This document shows positions 57,194-64,000 of a stretch of 64,000 nt of DNA, piece by piece. Made by a program: the position numbers and the translations under genes. Under the pieces are notes generated by a model, which saw only the letters and a program-made list of their open reading frames with translations, was not told the DNA's origin and searched no databases. The stretch lies in NCBI GenBank assembly GCA_005888095.1, contig VBKF01000105.1, positions 1 to 64,000 on the forward strand, written 5' to 3'. Each line of letters starts with the position of its first letter. Positions within the stretch are counted from its first letter, which is position 1. The DNA is from Deltaproteobacteria bacterium (lineage in GTDB: Bacteria > Desulfobacterota > Binatia > DP-6).

Positions 57194-58594
57194 CTATCGC
57201 TTGCGTCCGCCGCCACCGCCCCCGCGGGCACCACCGCGGCCACCTCCTCGCCCACCACCACCGCCTCTGCCGCCGGAGCCACCGCCCGAGCCGGCGGCGC
57301 GCTGTCCGCCGGGCGATGCGCCCGCCCAGCTCTTGCCCCCGCTGCTCGCCGCGCCGCGCTGGCTCGCCTGCTGCGTGGCGCGCCCGTTCCCATAACCGCT
57401 GAAGGCGTCCTGCCGTCCGCCGCCCTTCGGCCCCGCTTGCGGCGTGCCCCTGCGATCCCCGGACGGGCGTCCCGATCCGCCAGCCCCGCCCGCGCCGCCG
57501 GGCCGCTGCGCTGCGTTCGCGGGGAGCGTCGTCGGGCGACCCCCCGGCCGCTGGGCGCCGGAGCCGGGTCGGCTCCCCGCCCCGTCGCGATCGTAGCCAC
57601 GCGCCAGGTCGCCGCTCGTGCGACCGGCCCCGGCCGTCCCTCCCTGCCCGCCGTAGCGTTTCGCGGTGCCCGGGTCCCGGTAGCCGACGTTCCGGCGGTG
57701 CTCGGGGTTGTGCTGCCACGTCTTCTGGCTTCGGTCGCTCTTGTTGATGGTGACGTTCTTGCTGTTGTCGATGTTGACGTTGTTGTTGCTCTTGTTCGTG
57801 CCTCCGCCCCCACCACCGCTCCCACCGTAGTAGTTGTTGTTGACGTGGACGTCGTTACTACCCCAGTTACAGCCGTTGCTGATCAGCGCCCCGACGCCGA
57901 CCCCGACGCCGAACGAGAGCAGGCTGGCGGTGGCCATCTGTCCGCCCGTGTATCCGTACACCGCGGGGTAGTAAGGCTGCGGCGGGGCATAGCTCCCGTA
58001 CACCGTCGGCGGATAGGTCGGCACGTAGACCACTTGCGGCTGGGCCGGCTGGATGATGATCGTCTCCTTCTCCTTGAAGACCTCCTTGGTGACCGTCTGC
58101 TCCTTCGTCGTCTGGAGGGTGCCGGCCTCCTCTGCCCGACGCCGCATGCGCTGAACCGCGTCGAGGACGTCGTCCTTCTGGCCGAGGAACGCGTCCCCCA
58201 TGTCCTTCGTCCAGTCGAGATTGTCCGACATCCGCTTGAGCAGGTCCGGGAAGTGGGTGAGGCCCTCGACGCTCGGGTCCCAGTCCTTCGCCTCGAGCGC
58301 CTCGTCGAGCGCGTCGTCCTTCAGACTCGCGTTCTGGGCGCGCCAGCGTTCGGCCTCGACGATCTCGAGCGGATAGGTCGAGGCCATCAGGACCTGCATG
58401 AGCAGCGGGTCCGGATAGAGCGCGACCGGTGCCACCATCTGATCGATCTTGTCGGTCGAGAATCTCGGGGATTGCGCGGCAGGCGCCGCTGCGGGGGGCG
58501 GCGCGTTCTCTTCCACGGCGGCGCGAGCGCCCGGCGGACCGCCGAGCAGCAGGAGACCACCGAAGAGGCCTGCCATCACGAGTAGCCGGTTCAT
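57194..58594 (-). CDS. DUF3300 secreted protein with disordered C-terminus
   Basis: A 466-residue protein with a signal peptide (LVMAGLFGGLLLLGGPPGARA). The DUF3300 domain (about 45-225) has IDQMVAPVALYPDPLLMQVL, MASTYPLEIVEAERW, LTHFPDLLKRMSDNLDWTKD and PQVVYVPTYPPTVYGSY. A Gly/Asn-rich segment (NNNYYGGSGGGGGG) and a long Gly/Arg/Ser tail with no fold follow. GGAGGAGG precedes the ATG. It is the first gene of the DUF3300-DUF2950 pair. The tail composition suggests a surface or matrix role, as inference. Confidence 0.92.
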   Translation of the reverse strand: MNRLLVMAGLFGGLLLLGGPPGARAAVEENAPPPAAAPAAQSPRFSTDKIDQMVAPVALYPDPLLMQVLMASTYPLEIVEAERWRAQNASLKDDALDEALEAKDWDPSVEGLTHFPDLLKRMSDNLDWTKDMGDAFLGQKDDVLDAVQRMRRRAEEAGTLQTTKEQTVTKEVFKEKETIIIQPAQPQVVYVPTYPPTVYGSYAPPQPYYPAVYGYTGGQMATASLLSFGVGVGVGALISNGCNWGSNDVHVNNNYYGGSGGGGGGTNKSNNNVNIDNSKNVTINKSDRSQKTWQHNPEHRRNVGYRDPGTAKRYGGQGGTAGAGRTSGDLARGYDRDGAGSRPGSGAQRPGGRPTTLPANAAQRPGGAGGAGGSGRPSGDRRGTPQAGPKGGGRQDAFSGYGNGRATQQASQRGAASSGGKSWAGASPGGQRAAGSGGGSGGRGGGGGRGGGRGGARGGGGGGRKR

Positions 58595-58665
58595 GCGTCC
58601 TCCTCCGACGAGCGTCCGGATTGAAATGAGCAACATGTCTGCCATCAGCTGCGCATCCCGTGTGG

Positions 58666-60279
58666 TCAGGCTGGCCGCCGGATACCGAGCTTTGCCATGC
58701 GCGTCTCGAGGGTCGTCGGCGGAAGCCCGAGGAGGGTCGCCGCGCCCTGCAGCCCGCGCACACGCCAACTGGCTTGTTCGAGCACCCGCACGATGTGCAG
58801 ACGCTCCACGTCTTCCAGCGCCAGACTCTCCGCGGTTGCTGTTCCCCGACGCTCGGGCGGGTCGATCCGGAGCACCGGCTCGCCGCTCAGGATGATCGCC
58901 CGTTCGACGACGTTCCGCAGCTCGCGGACGTTGCCGGGCCACGTGTATCGCTGCAGGTCACGGAGGCTGCTCACGTCGATGGCCTCGAATCGCTTCCCCA
59001 TCTTTCCCCCGATCTCGGTCACGATCGTGTGCACGAGTACCGGGATGTCCTCGGGACGCTCGCGCAACGGCGGAACCACGATGGGGAACACGGCCAGGCG
59101 GAAATAGAGATCGTTCCGGAAGCGGCCATCGGCGACGGCCTGCTCGAGATCGCGGTTCGTTGCCGCGATGACGCGGACGTCGACGCGGATCGTGCGCGGG
59201 CTCCCGAGTCGCTCGAACTCGCCTTCCTGCAAAACGCGCAGCAGCTTCGCCTGCAGCTCGAGCGGTAGCTCGCAGACTTCGTCGAGGAAGAGGGTGGAGC
59301 CGTGGGCGAGCTCGAAGCGTCCGACCTGGCGGGACAGGGCGCCGGTGTAGGCGCCCTTCTCTCGTCCGAACAGCTCCGCCTCGACCAGCGTCGCCGGCAG
59401 CGCAGCGCAATTGAGCTTGATTATCGGACGGTCCGCGCGGGTGCTCCTGGCGTGGATCGCTTCGGCGACGAGCTCCTTGCCCACGCCGGTCTCTCCCATG
59501 ATGAGTGCCACCGCGTCGGTCGGCGCCACTCGTTCGACCAGGGAAAGCGTCCGCTGGATCGCGCGGCTCTGACCGACGATCCGGGGCATGCCGATGGCGC
59601 TCCGCGTCTGCTGGCGAAGGAACCTGTTCTCCCGTTCCAGACGCTCCCGCAGCTCCTGCACCTCGGCGAGGGCAGCGCGGAGCTGTTGATCCATGTGTCT
59701 GCGGGCGAGCACGGCGCAGACCATGTGCGCCACCGTGCAGAGCCGATCGAGCACCGCGGGGGACCAGGTCCGTTCCGTCCTCATCGAGCCGAAGGCGAGC
59801 GCGCCGAGAACCTCGCCACCGGCCACGAGCGGCATCGTGGCGTTCGACCTCGGCCCCAATCGCTGGATGAGGGCCTTGTCGACGGCGGCTTCCTCGGGGA
59901 GGTCGTCGAGCCGGGAGAAGACGATTTTCTCGCCGCTCATCACCTGCATGTAGCTCCACGGCAGATCGGCTCGTCCCCACACCTTCGGGAACGGGTCCTG
60001 CCCCGGCACGGCCCACGAGTGGGTCACGACCAGGTCCTCCCCCGATCGCTGGAACAGGGTGCTCCGGTCGAGACCCAGCGCCTCGACGATGCGCCGCAGG
60101 CTATCCTCGATCGCTTGATCGACGCGCTCGGGATCGATGCTGATGAACCCCGCCGCGAGATCGATGATCAATGACTCGAATCGGAGGCGTTCCCCGACCT
60201 CGACCCGGGGACGCCTACCTGTCGCGTCCGCGAGACCCGACGGCACCGCGGCAATGTCTCCGCCCAAGGTCAGCATCAT
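58666..60279 (-). CDS. Sigma54-dependent activator with GAF domain
   Basis: A 537-residue protein. A GAF domain (about 45-195; LGLDRSTLFQRSGEDLVVTH; NATMPLVAGGEVLGALAFGS) leads through a coiled linker to an AAA+ domain with Walker A GETGVGKE at 262-269, the sigma54 contact loop GAYTGA at 309-314 and FLDE at 331-334. A Fis-type HTH with GLQGAATLLGLPPTTLETRM ends it. GAF-type activators sense small molecules or redox state. Site L is 23 bases upstream, so it may itself be AraC-controlled. A copy collapsed to its ends is at 30440-30605. Confidence 0.94.
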   Translation of the reverse strand: MMLTLGGDIAAVPSGLADATGRRPRVEVGERLRFESLIIDLAAGFISIDPERVDQAIEDSLRRIVEALGLDRSTLFQRSGEDLVVTHSWAVPGQDPFPKVWGRADLPWSYMQVMSGEKIVFSRLDDLPEEAAVDKALIQRLGPRSNATMPLVAGGEVLGALAFGSMRTERTWSPAVLDRLCTVAHMVCAVLARRHMDQQLRAALAEVQELRERLERENRFLRQQTRSAIGMPRIVGQSRAIQRTLSLVERVAPTDAVALIMGETGVGKELVAEAIHARSTRADRPIIKLNCAALPATLVEAELFGREKGAYTGALSRQVGRFELAHGSTLFLDEVCELPLELQAKLLRVLQEGEFERLGSPRTIRVDVRVIAATNRDLEQAVADGRFRNDLYFRLAVFPIVVPPLRERPEDIPVLVHTIVTEIGGKMGKRFEAIDVSSLRDLQRYTWPGNVRELRNVVERAIILSGEPVLRIDPPERRGTATAESLALEDVERLHIVRVLEQASWRVRGLQGAATLLGLPPTTLETRMAKLGIRRPA

Positions 60280-60302
60280 TCAGATCCTCTTTCGGGCCAT
60301 CC

Positions 60303-60321
60303 GTCTTGCCATTTGACGCCA
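60303..60321 (-). promoter_or_regulatory. 19-base element, site L (sigma54 activator)
   Basis: Reads TGGCGTCAAATGGCAAGAC on the minus strand. The start codons of the activator (60279 and 60276) are 23-26 bases away, closer than in the other copies, so the leader is very short or a later ATG is used. The flank matches site I. Confidence 0.75.
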
Positions 60322-60437
60322 TGGCTCATCCCGGCTTCTTGCCCGATCGCGCCAGAGCCGACAGGGCCGCCGTCGCCGAATCCGAGACGGACGGATCAGC
60401 TCAGTCGCGTCGACCTCCACGACGCGACGGGATCGGG

Positions 60438-61097
60438 TCACCGCGCCTCGGTGCGCGCCTCGAGTCGCCTGCACACTCGCCCGGCCCAGAAGGCAAAGGC
60501 GTGATCCACGTCCACCCAGGTTTCCCAGGCCGGCGCCCCCTCCTTGCGGCGGTCGACGCCTTCGGCGAGGAGGGCGTTGGTCTTCGCGTCGCGGATCTCG
60601 CCTTCGATCACCGCGGCTTTGAGGAAGCGTTGCGTCTCGGGGTCGAGCGGACCGTCGCCCGCCGGGTGGGGGCGATCGCTGCCGCGCGACGTCCGGAGGA
60701 TGTCCAGCACGGGGTCGGCGGCACGGGCCTCGGTGATCGCGAGGCGGATGCGCATCACACCGGGGCCCGGCTGGTCGACCAGCTGGAAGCCCTGCCCCAG
60801 CTGCGCCCGCACCGCGCCCTGCAGGTCGGTCACGAGCCGCAGCAGGTCCTCCCGCGGCACCGGCTCGAGCGACTTGCGCCCGCTGCGCCACAGCGTCACC
60901 GGCTCGAGCAGTACCTTGTGGTATGCGGGCCAGTCCGCCTTCGGATTGCGATACACCAGCCGCACCTCGTCAGGGCCGCCCTCGCGCAGAAGCGAGTAGT
61001 CGTCCAGGAAGCCGGACATCTCCGCCGGCGAAACGACCTGGCGGTGGGCACACCCTGCGGCGAGCAGCACCACCAGAAGACCGATCGAGGCCTTCAT
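60438..61097 (-). CDS. DUF3313 lipoprotein (intact, copy 2)
   Basis: A 219-residue lipoprotein (lipobox LLAAGCAH). Blocks: MSGFLDDYSLLREGGPDEVR, LVYRNPKADWPAYHKVLLEP, VTLWRSG, LGQGFQLVDQPGPGVMRIRL and WETWVDVDHAFAFWAGRVCR. It gives the reference for the deleted copy at 21724. Downstream lies the sigma54 activator on the same strand; site L is between them and points to the activator, not to this gene. Confidence 0.9.
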   Translation of the reverse strand: MKASIGLLVVLLAAGCAHRQVVSPAEMSGFLDDYSLLREGGPDEVRLVYRNPKADWPAYHKVLLEPVTLWRSGRKSLEPVPREDLLRLVTDLQGAVRAQLGQGFQLVDQPGPGVMRIRLAITEARAADPVLDILRTSRGSDRPHPAGDGPLDPETQRFLKAAVIEGEIRDAKTNALLAEGVDRRKEGAPAWETWVDVDHAFAFWAGRVCRRLEARTEAR

Positions 61098-61207
61098 CGT
61101 AGGGCCGTCCCTACACGGATCGGGGCCGGAGAGGCAACGGGCGACGCCGTGTGATCCTGGTCAAGGACGAGATCTTCCTGCTAGATCCCGCGAATGGGGG
61201 ATCGAGC

Positions 61208-61519
61208 ATGAGACTCCCGGCGTACACGGCGATCCTTGCACTCTTCCTCGTCGTCGCGTCCGCGGGCCGCGCCCGCGCGAGCGAGTACCCCGGCTGGGGC
61301 GACACCGGATGGGTCTACGAGAGCAAGCGCGATTGCTGCAGTGACGCGATCGCGATCGCGTCGCAGTACAGCGAGCAGGCGTGCGCCACCTCGGGCGGCA
61401 AGCCGAGTCCCTTCGTGGGCGGCGGGCAGCGCGGCTCCTGCAGCGCGCAGTGGACCCAGGACGGGTACGGAAACATGCTGTACCGCTGCTACGGTGAAGC
61501 GTCCGTGTGGTGCGATTGA
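61208..61519 (+). CDS. Small secreted Cys-rich protein
   Basis: A 103-residue protein with a signal peptide (YTAILALFLVVASAGRARA). The mature part has seven Cys, including a CC pair: SKRDCCSDAIAIASQYSEQA, CATSGGKPSPF, GSCSAQWTQDGYGNMLYRCY and a final VWCD. I do not recognise the family; it is probably periplasmic with disulfides. The start was chosen at 61208 because the signal peptide begins there. Confidence 0.75.
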   Translation: MRLPAYTAILALFLVVASAGRARASEYPGWGDTGWVYESKRDCCSDAIAIASQYSEQACATSGGKPSPFVGGGQRGSCSAQWTQDGYGNMLYRCYGEASVWCD

Positions 61520-61564
61520 ATCGACTCCCCGCTTCAAGCGGTCATTGATCCGTGGTTGCTCGCC

Positions 61565-61739
61565 CGTGAGCAGCGGCGCAACCCCCGTGCCTCCGCCACG
61601 CCCGTGGCACGCGCCCGTCGAGCCCCGGAACGCGGCAGCGATCGAACCGGACTGACGGCCGGCTTCGGGTCGTCGTGCGCCAACGGGTCACTCTGACATC
61701 GGCCGCAAACCGCCGTGCGGGTCGGTTCCTCGTGACGCC
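61565..61739 (+). repeat. 175-bp dispersed repeat, copy 2
   Basis: Same orientation and length as copy 1 at 46963-47137, with four differences seen. It fills most of the gap between the small Cys-rich gene and the Fis-type gene. The rest of that gap (61740-61866) holds nothing I can support. Confidence 0.9.
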
Positions 61740-61866
61740 GCAAGCGGACCGCGGCGTCGGCCGACGTGCACGGCGTCTCGCGGGGCTTTGCGGGGTCGGC
61801 ACGCCGGGTGCAACGCGCCCTCGGGGGCATGCAGCTCTGAAATAGGACTACCAGGGAGAGATCGAA

Positions 61867-62106
61867 ATGGACCTTCGCACCGACGTGATGACCGAGAACG
61901 CGTCCGACGACTTCCCGCATCCGCTACCTCCCCGGGAGGACATCGAGGAGGAGGGACGTCTCGTGACGCTCCGCGAGGCCGAGAGGCGCTACATCGAGCA
62001 CGTGCTGTGCGAGGTCCGGTGGAAGCAGCGACGCGCGGCAAGGATCCTCGGCATCAGCCGCTGGTCGCTCGCGCGCCGGCTGCGGAAGTACGGCCTGGCC
62101 GGGTGA
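61867..62106 (+). CDS. Stand-alone Fis-type HTH protein
   Basis: A 79-residue protein. An acidic start (DVMTENASDDFPHPLPPRED) precedes LREAERRYIEHVLCEVRWKQ, RRAARILGISRWSLARRLRK and YGL. This is the DNA-binding end of NtrC-type activators (compare the same position in the gene at 43851) but without receiver or AAA domains. It could be a true small Fis-like protein or the stump of an activator with its own start. GGGAGA precedes the ATG. Confidence 0.75.
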   Translation: MDLRTDVMTENASDDFPHPLPPREDIEEEGRLVTLREAERRYIEHVLCEVRWKQRRAARILGISRWSLARRLRKYGLAG

Positions 62107-62295
62107 GCGACGGAGCGTAATCACCGCACGCTGGCCGTTCGGTGGCTGTCCCGAACCCACTGGCTATGGCCGCTGGCCGTGCATGAACGACGCCCATCGG
62201 CGCGCGCCCGGGCACGGGAATCTGAGGTGGGTTTCCGGGGCCAAGGTTACCCGCGACCGTCGCCGCTTGGAGCGGCTGGCCGCGCCTTGCGTCAC

Positions 62296-62952
62296 ATGAA
62301 GCGGTTGTTGATTCCCATGATGTCCTCAGCTAGGGGCTCAGGCACGAACCGTTCAGCTGTGAGATCGACGCTCTGTATCGCCCTGCTCGTCGCACTCGCC
62401 GCCGCGCCTGCGGTCGCGGGAGCGCCGCAGCAATGTGTCCGCCAGACGCTCGACGCCGAGTCGGCGGTGCTGGACGATCCTCACCTCCAAGGACCGAGCA
62501 AGGAGCGCGACCGCCGCGAGCGGGTCGCGAAGATCATACACGAGTCGTTCGACTTCCGGGCAATGGCGCGGGAGTCCCTCGGATCGCACTGGGCGAGTCT
62601 CACGCCCGAGCAGCGGGACCGGTTCGTCGGCCTCTTCGCGCAGCTCTTCGAGCGCTCGTACGACCGCCTCGTGCTGCGCTTCCTGGGCGGCAGCACGACG
62701 ACCTACGGCACGGAGTCGGTCGATGCGGAGCGCGCGGTCGTGAAGACCGCGCTCCACCGCAAGGGCGGCGACGAGCTCCCGGTTGACTACCGCCTCACTG
62801 CGGATGGCGGCGTCTGGAAGATCTCCGACGTCGTCGTCGACGGCGTGAGCCTCGCCGGGAACTTTCGCGCACAGTTCGACAAGACGATCCGGGCGTCGTC
62901 GTATGACGCGCTCGTGCAGCGGATCGAGACGAAGCTGGCCGAAGCGAAGTAA
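62296..62952 (+). CDS. mlaC: MlaC/Ttg2D-type phospholipid-binding protein
   Basis: A 218-residue protein with a signal segment (LCIALLVALAAAPAVAGA) after about 20 residues; ATGs at 62317-62320 are alternatives. The MlaC domain is clear: HESFDFRAMARESLGSHWAS, LTPEQRDRFVGLFAQLFERS and YRLTADGGVWKISDVVVDGV, SLAGNFRAQFDKTI. MlaC shuttles phospholipids through the periplasm; in hopanoid producers the relative HpnM works with HpnN, which is convergent here. The acidic surface and hydrophobic pocket cannot be judged from sequence. Confidence 0.88.
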   Translation: MKRLLIPMMSSARGSGTNRSAVRSTLCIALLVALAAAPAVAGAPQQCVRQTLDAESAVLDDPHLQGPSKERDRRERVAKIIHESFDFRAMARESLGSHWASLTPEQRDRFVGLFAQLFERSYDRLVLRFLGGSTTTYGTESVDAERAVVKTALHRKGGDELPVDYRLTADGGVWKISDVVVDGVSLAGNFRAQFDKTIRASSYDALVQRIETKLAEAK

Positions 62953-62955
62953 ACG

Positions 62956-64000
62956 CTACGCGGCCGCCCGCTTCAGCGGCGGCGGCTCGATGACGAGGAC
63001 CTCCGCCGTGGCGCGGCGTTCGGTCCAGTGCAGTAGGACCGGAAGCACGATCAGCGAGGCGCCGAGCGTCGCGATCATGCCGAGCGTCAGCAAGAGCCCG
63101 AGCCCGAAGATGCCACGGTGGGCGGCGATCATGAGGCTTCCGAAACCGGCCACGGTCGTGAGGCCGTTGACGAGCACCGCGAAGAACGTGCTCCGCGGAA
63201 GCCGCGGACCGCCACCCTGCCGCGCCTCGCCGTAGCGGAGCACGACGTTCAGGCCGAACTCGGCGCCCGCCCCGACGATGAGCGGGAAGCCGAAGACGTT
63301 CCCCAGATTGAAGGGTAACCCGAAGACGAACATCAGCCCGACGGTCCAGAGCGTTCCGAGCACCAGCGAGACCATCGCGAGGACGCTCTCTCGCGTGCGC
63401 CGGACGATCACCGCGGTCAGGAGCCCGACCAGCAGGAACGCGTAGAGGGTTCCCTCCTTGTAGGCCCGCTCCATGTAGCGGATGGCCTCGAAGGTGATGA
63501 CCGGCGTGCCGGCCACCTCGGGGTCGACCGTCCGCAGCTCGCGGACGAACCGCTCGGCGCCGTCGCGATCCCAGATGTCGACCTTGGGCTGGATCTGGAG
63601 GAGGAAGCGGCCGCTCTGCCCGACGAACTTCCGCCGCATCTCGCCCGGCACGTCGGCGAGACGAATCGGGGTCGGATGGAGATTCCGCTTCAGGTGCCCG
63701 AGAGTGCGCGCGAAGTCGGCGCGGAGCTGGTCCTGGAGCGGCGCGAGCTCGGGCGCAGCGGCGGCGGCCACCTGGTCCAGCTTCCGCGCGAGCGCGGCCG
63801 TCTCGTCCCGCAGCGCGACGACCTCGTCACGATCGTGCCCGGACGGGGCCTCGTCGGCCGCGAGATCGAGGCGCTGCCGGAGCGCCCGCACCGCCGCACG
63901 CAGTCGGGGAAGGTCGACGGGCTCGCGCGCGCCCGCCACGACGGGCTCGACGATCGGCGCGATCTCGGCGAGGATCTTCGCCTTCGCCTCCTGGTGCGCG
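62956..64000 (-). CDS. hpnN: HpnN-like RND/MMPL exporter (5' end outside window)
   Basis: The last 348 codons are in the window and the frame stays open to the edge. A helical periplasmic part (LRQRLDLAADEAPSGHDRDE; LQDQLRADFARTLGHLKRNL) precedes the C-terminal membrane domain with six helices. Typical pieces are YKEGTLYAFLLVGLLTAVIV, LPFNLGNVFGFPLIVGAGAE, FGLNVVLRY and HRGIFGLGLLLTLGMIATLG. This matches hopanoid-transporting HpnN proteins and related MMPL lipid exporters. It ends four bases from mlaC, which is convergent. Confidence 0.85.
   Translation of the reverse strand, partial: AHQEAKAKILAEIAPIVEPVVAGAREPVDLPRLRAAVRALRQRLDLAADEAPSGHDRDEVVALRDETAALARKLDQVAAAAAPELAPLQDQLRADFARTLGHLKRNLHPTPIRLADVPGEMRRKFVGQSGRFLLQIQPKVDIWDRDGAERFVRELRTVDPEVAGTPVITFEAIRYMERAYKEGTLYAFLLVGLLTAVIVRRTRESVLAMVSLVLGTLWTVGLMFVFGLPFNLGNVFGFPLIVGAGAEFGLNVVLRYGEARQGGGPRLPRSTFFAVLVNGLTTVAGFGSLMIAAHRGIFGLGLLLTLGMIATLGASLIVLPVLLHWTERRATAEVLVIEPPPLKRAAA

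Noticed and set aside
60303-60321. Reading the 19-base element as a sigma54 (-24/-12) promoter
   Set aside because: The GG and GC dinucleotides are 9 or 11 bases apart, not 10, and there is no TTGC box; the TA step fits a sigma70-type -10 better.
1-64000. CRISPR arrays, tRNA or rRNA genes, complete insertion sequences
   Set aside because: I saw no regularly spaced repeats, no cloverleaf-like arms with CCA-type ends and no transposase frames; the tandem repeat at 32146 is coding.

Overview
The window is high-GC, gene-dense DNA from what looks like an uncultured Gram-negative bacterium. Outer-membrane proteins, many lipoproteins, an MCE/Pqi system, an MlaC homologue and a hopanoid-type RND exporter support a double membrane. 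A Thr/Ser-rich linker behind a cupredoxin end and a Cys-rich secreted protein resemble proteins I know from Candidatus Binatota and related 'Deltaproteobacteria', but the sequence alone cannot prove the lineage. No rRNA, tRNA, CRISPR array or intact transposon was seen.

Layout. 1-1.4 kb: FixL/FixJ-like two-component pair. 1.5-5 kb: an Hsp20-like protein, scraps of a TPR gene and a tyrosine recombinase, an outer-membrane protein and an AraC activator. 5-11.9 kb: an OmpR-DNA-binding/AAA/TPR regulator divergent from AraC, a small conserved protein, an AsmA/YhdP-like giant and a conserved hypothetical. 12.3-18.9 kb: OmpA, EF-hand and glycine-zipper proteins, then a decayed stretch (truncated AraC, frameshifted K+ channel, OMP ends, DUF2254). 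18.9-38.2 kb: an accessory region rich in paralogues. It holds two alpha/beta-hydrolase lipoproteins, two DUF4105 proteins, an arylsulfatase, DUF2092 plus a YGGS-repeat protein, two near-identical-type small secreted proteins, a K+ channel and three DUF3604 stumps. 38.2-43.2 kb: AI-2E permease, a DUF4239 stump and a pqiA-pqiA-pqiB-pqiC lipid-trafficking operon. 43.3-50.9 kb: a LuxR regulator, an NtrC/kinase pair, a DUF4239-like protein and an octaheme cytochrome-TPR protein. 51-61.1 kb: SYLF, a HAD scrap, a lower-GC arylsulfatase, DUF3313, OmpA, DUF2950, DUF3300, a sigma54 activator and a second DUF3313. 61-64 kb: a small secreted protein, a lone Fis-type HTH, MlaC and HpnN-like RND.

The main discovery is a 19-base promoter-like element, TGGCGYSRAATGGCAAGAC, found 13 times. 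It is a direct repeat of TGGC with one helical turn (10 bp) between half-sites. It usually points at a start codon 40-59 bases away, and in eight sites a TA step of a possible -10 box lies 19-22 bases after it. This is the architecture expected of an AraC-type class II activator overlapping the -35. Two AraC genes, one intact and one cut down to its HTH, lie in the same window and both sit beside copies. The element links otherwise unrelated envelope genes (OMP, K+ channel, DUF4239, sulfatase, lipoproteins, sigma54 activator) into a candidate regulon.

The second theme is decay by internal deletion. Many members of these families survive as both ends of a gene joined together with the middle gone, often with the 19-base element still in front. 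One copy of the element (25826-25844) is an orphan whose gene has vanished. A 175-bp repeat occurs twice, 14.6 kb apart, with only four differences.
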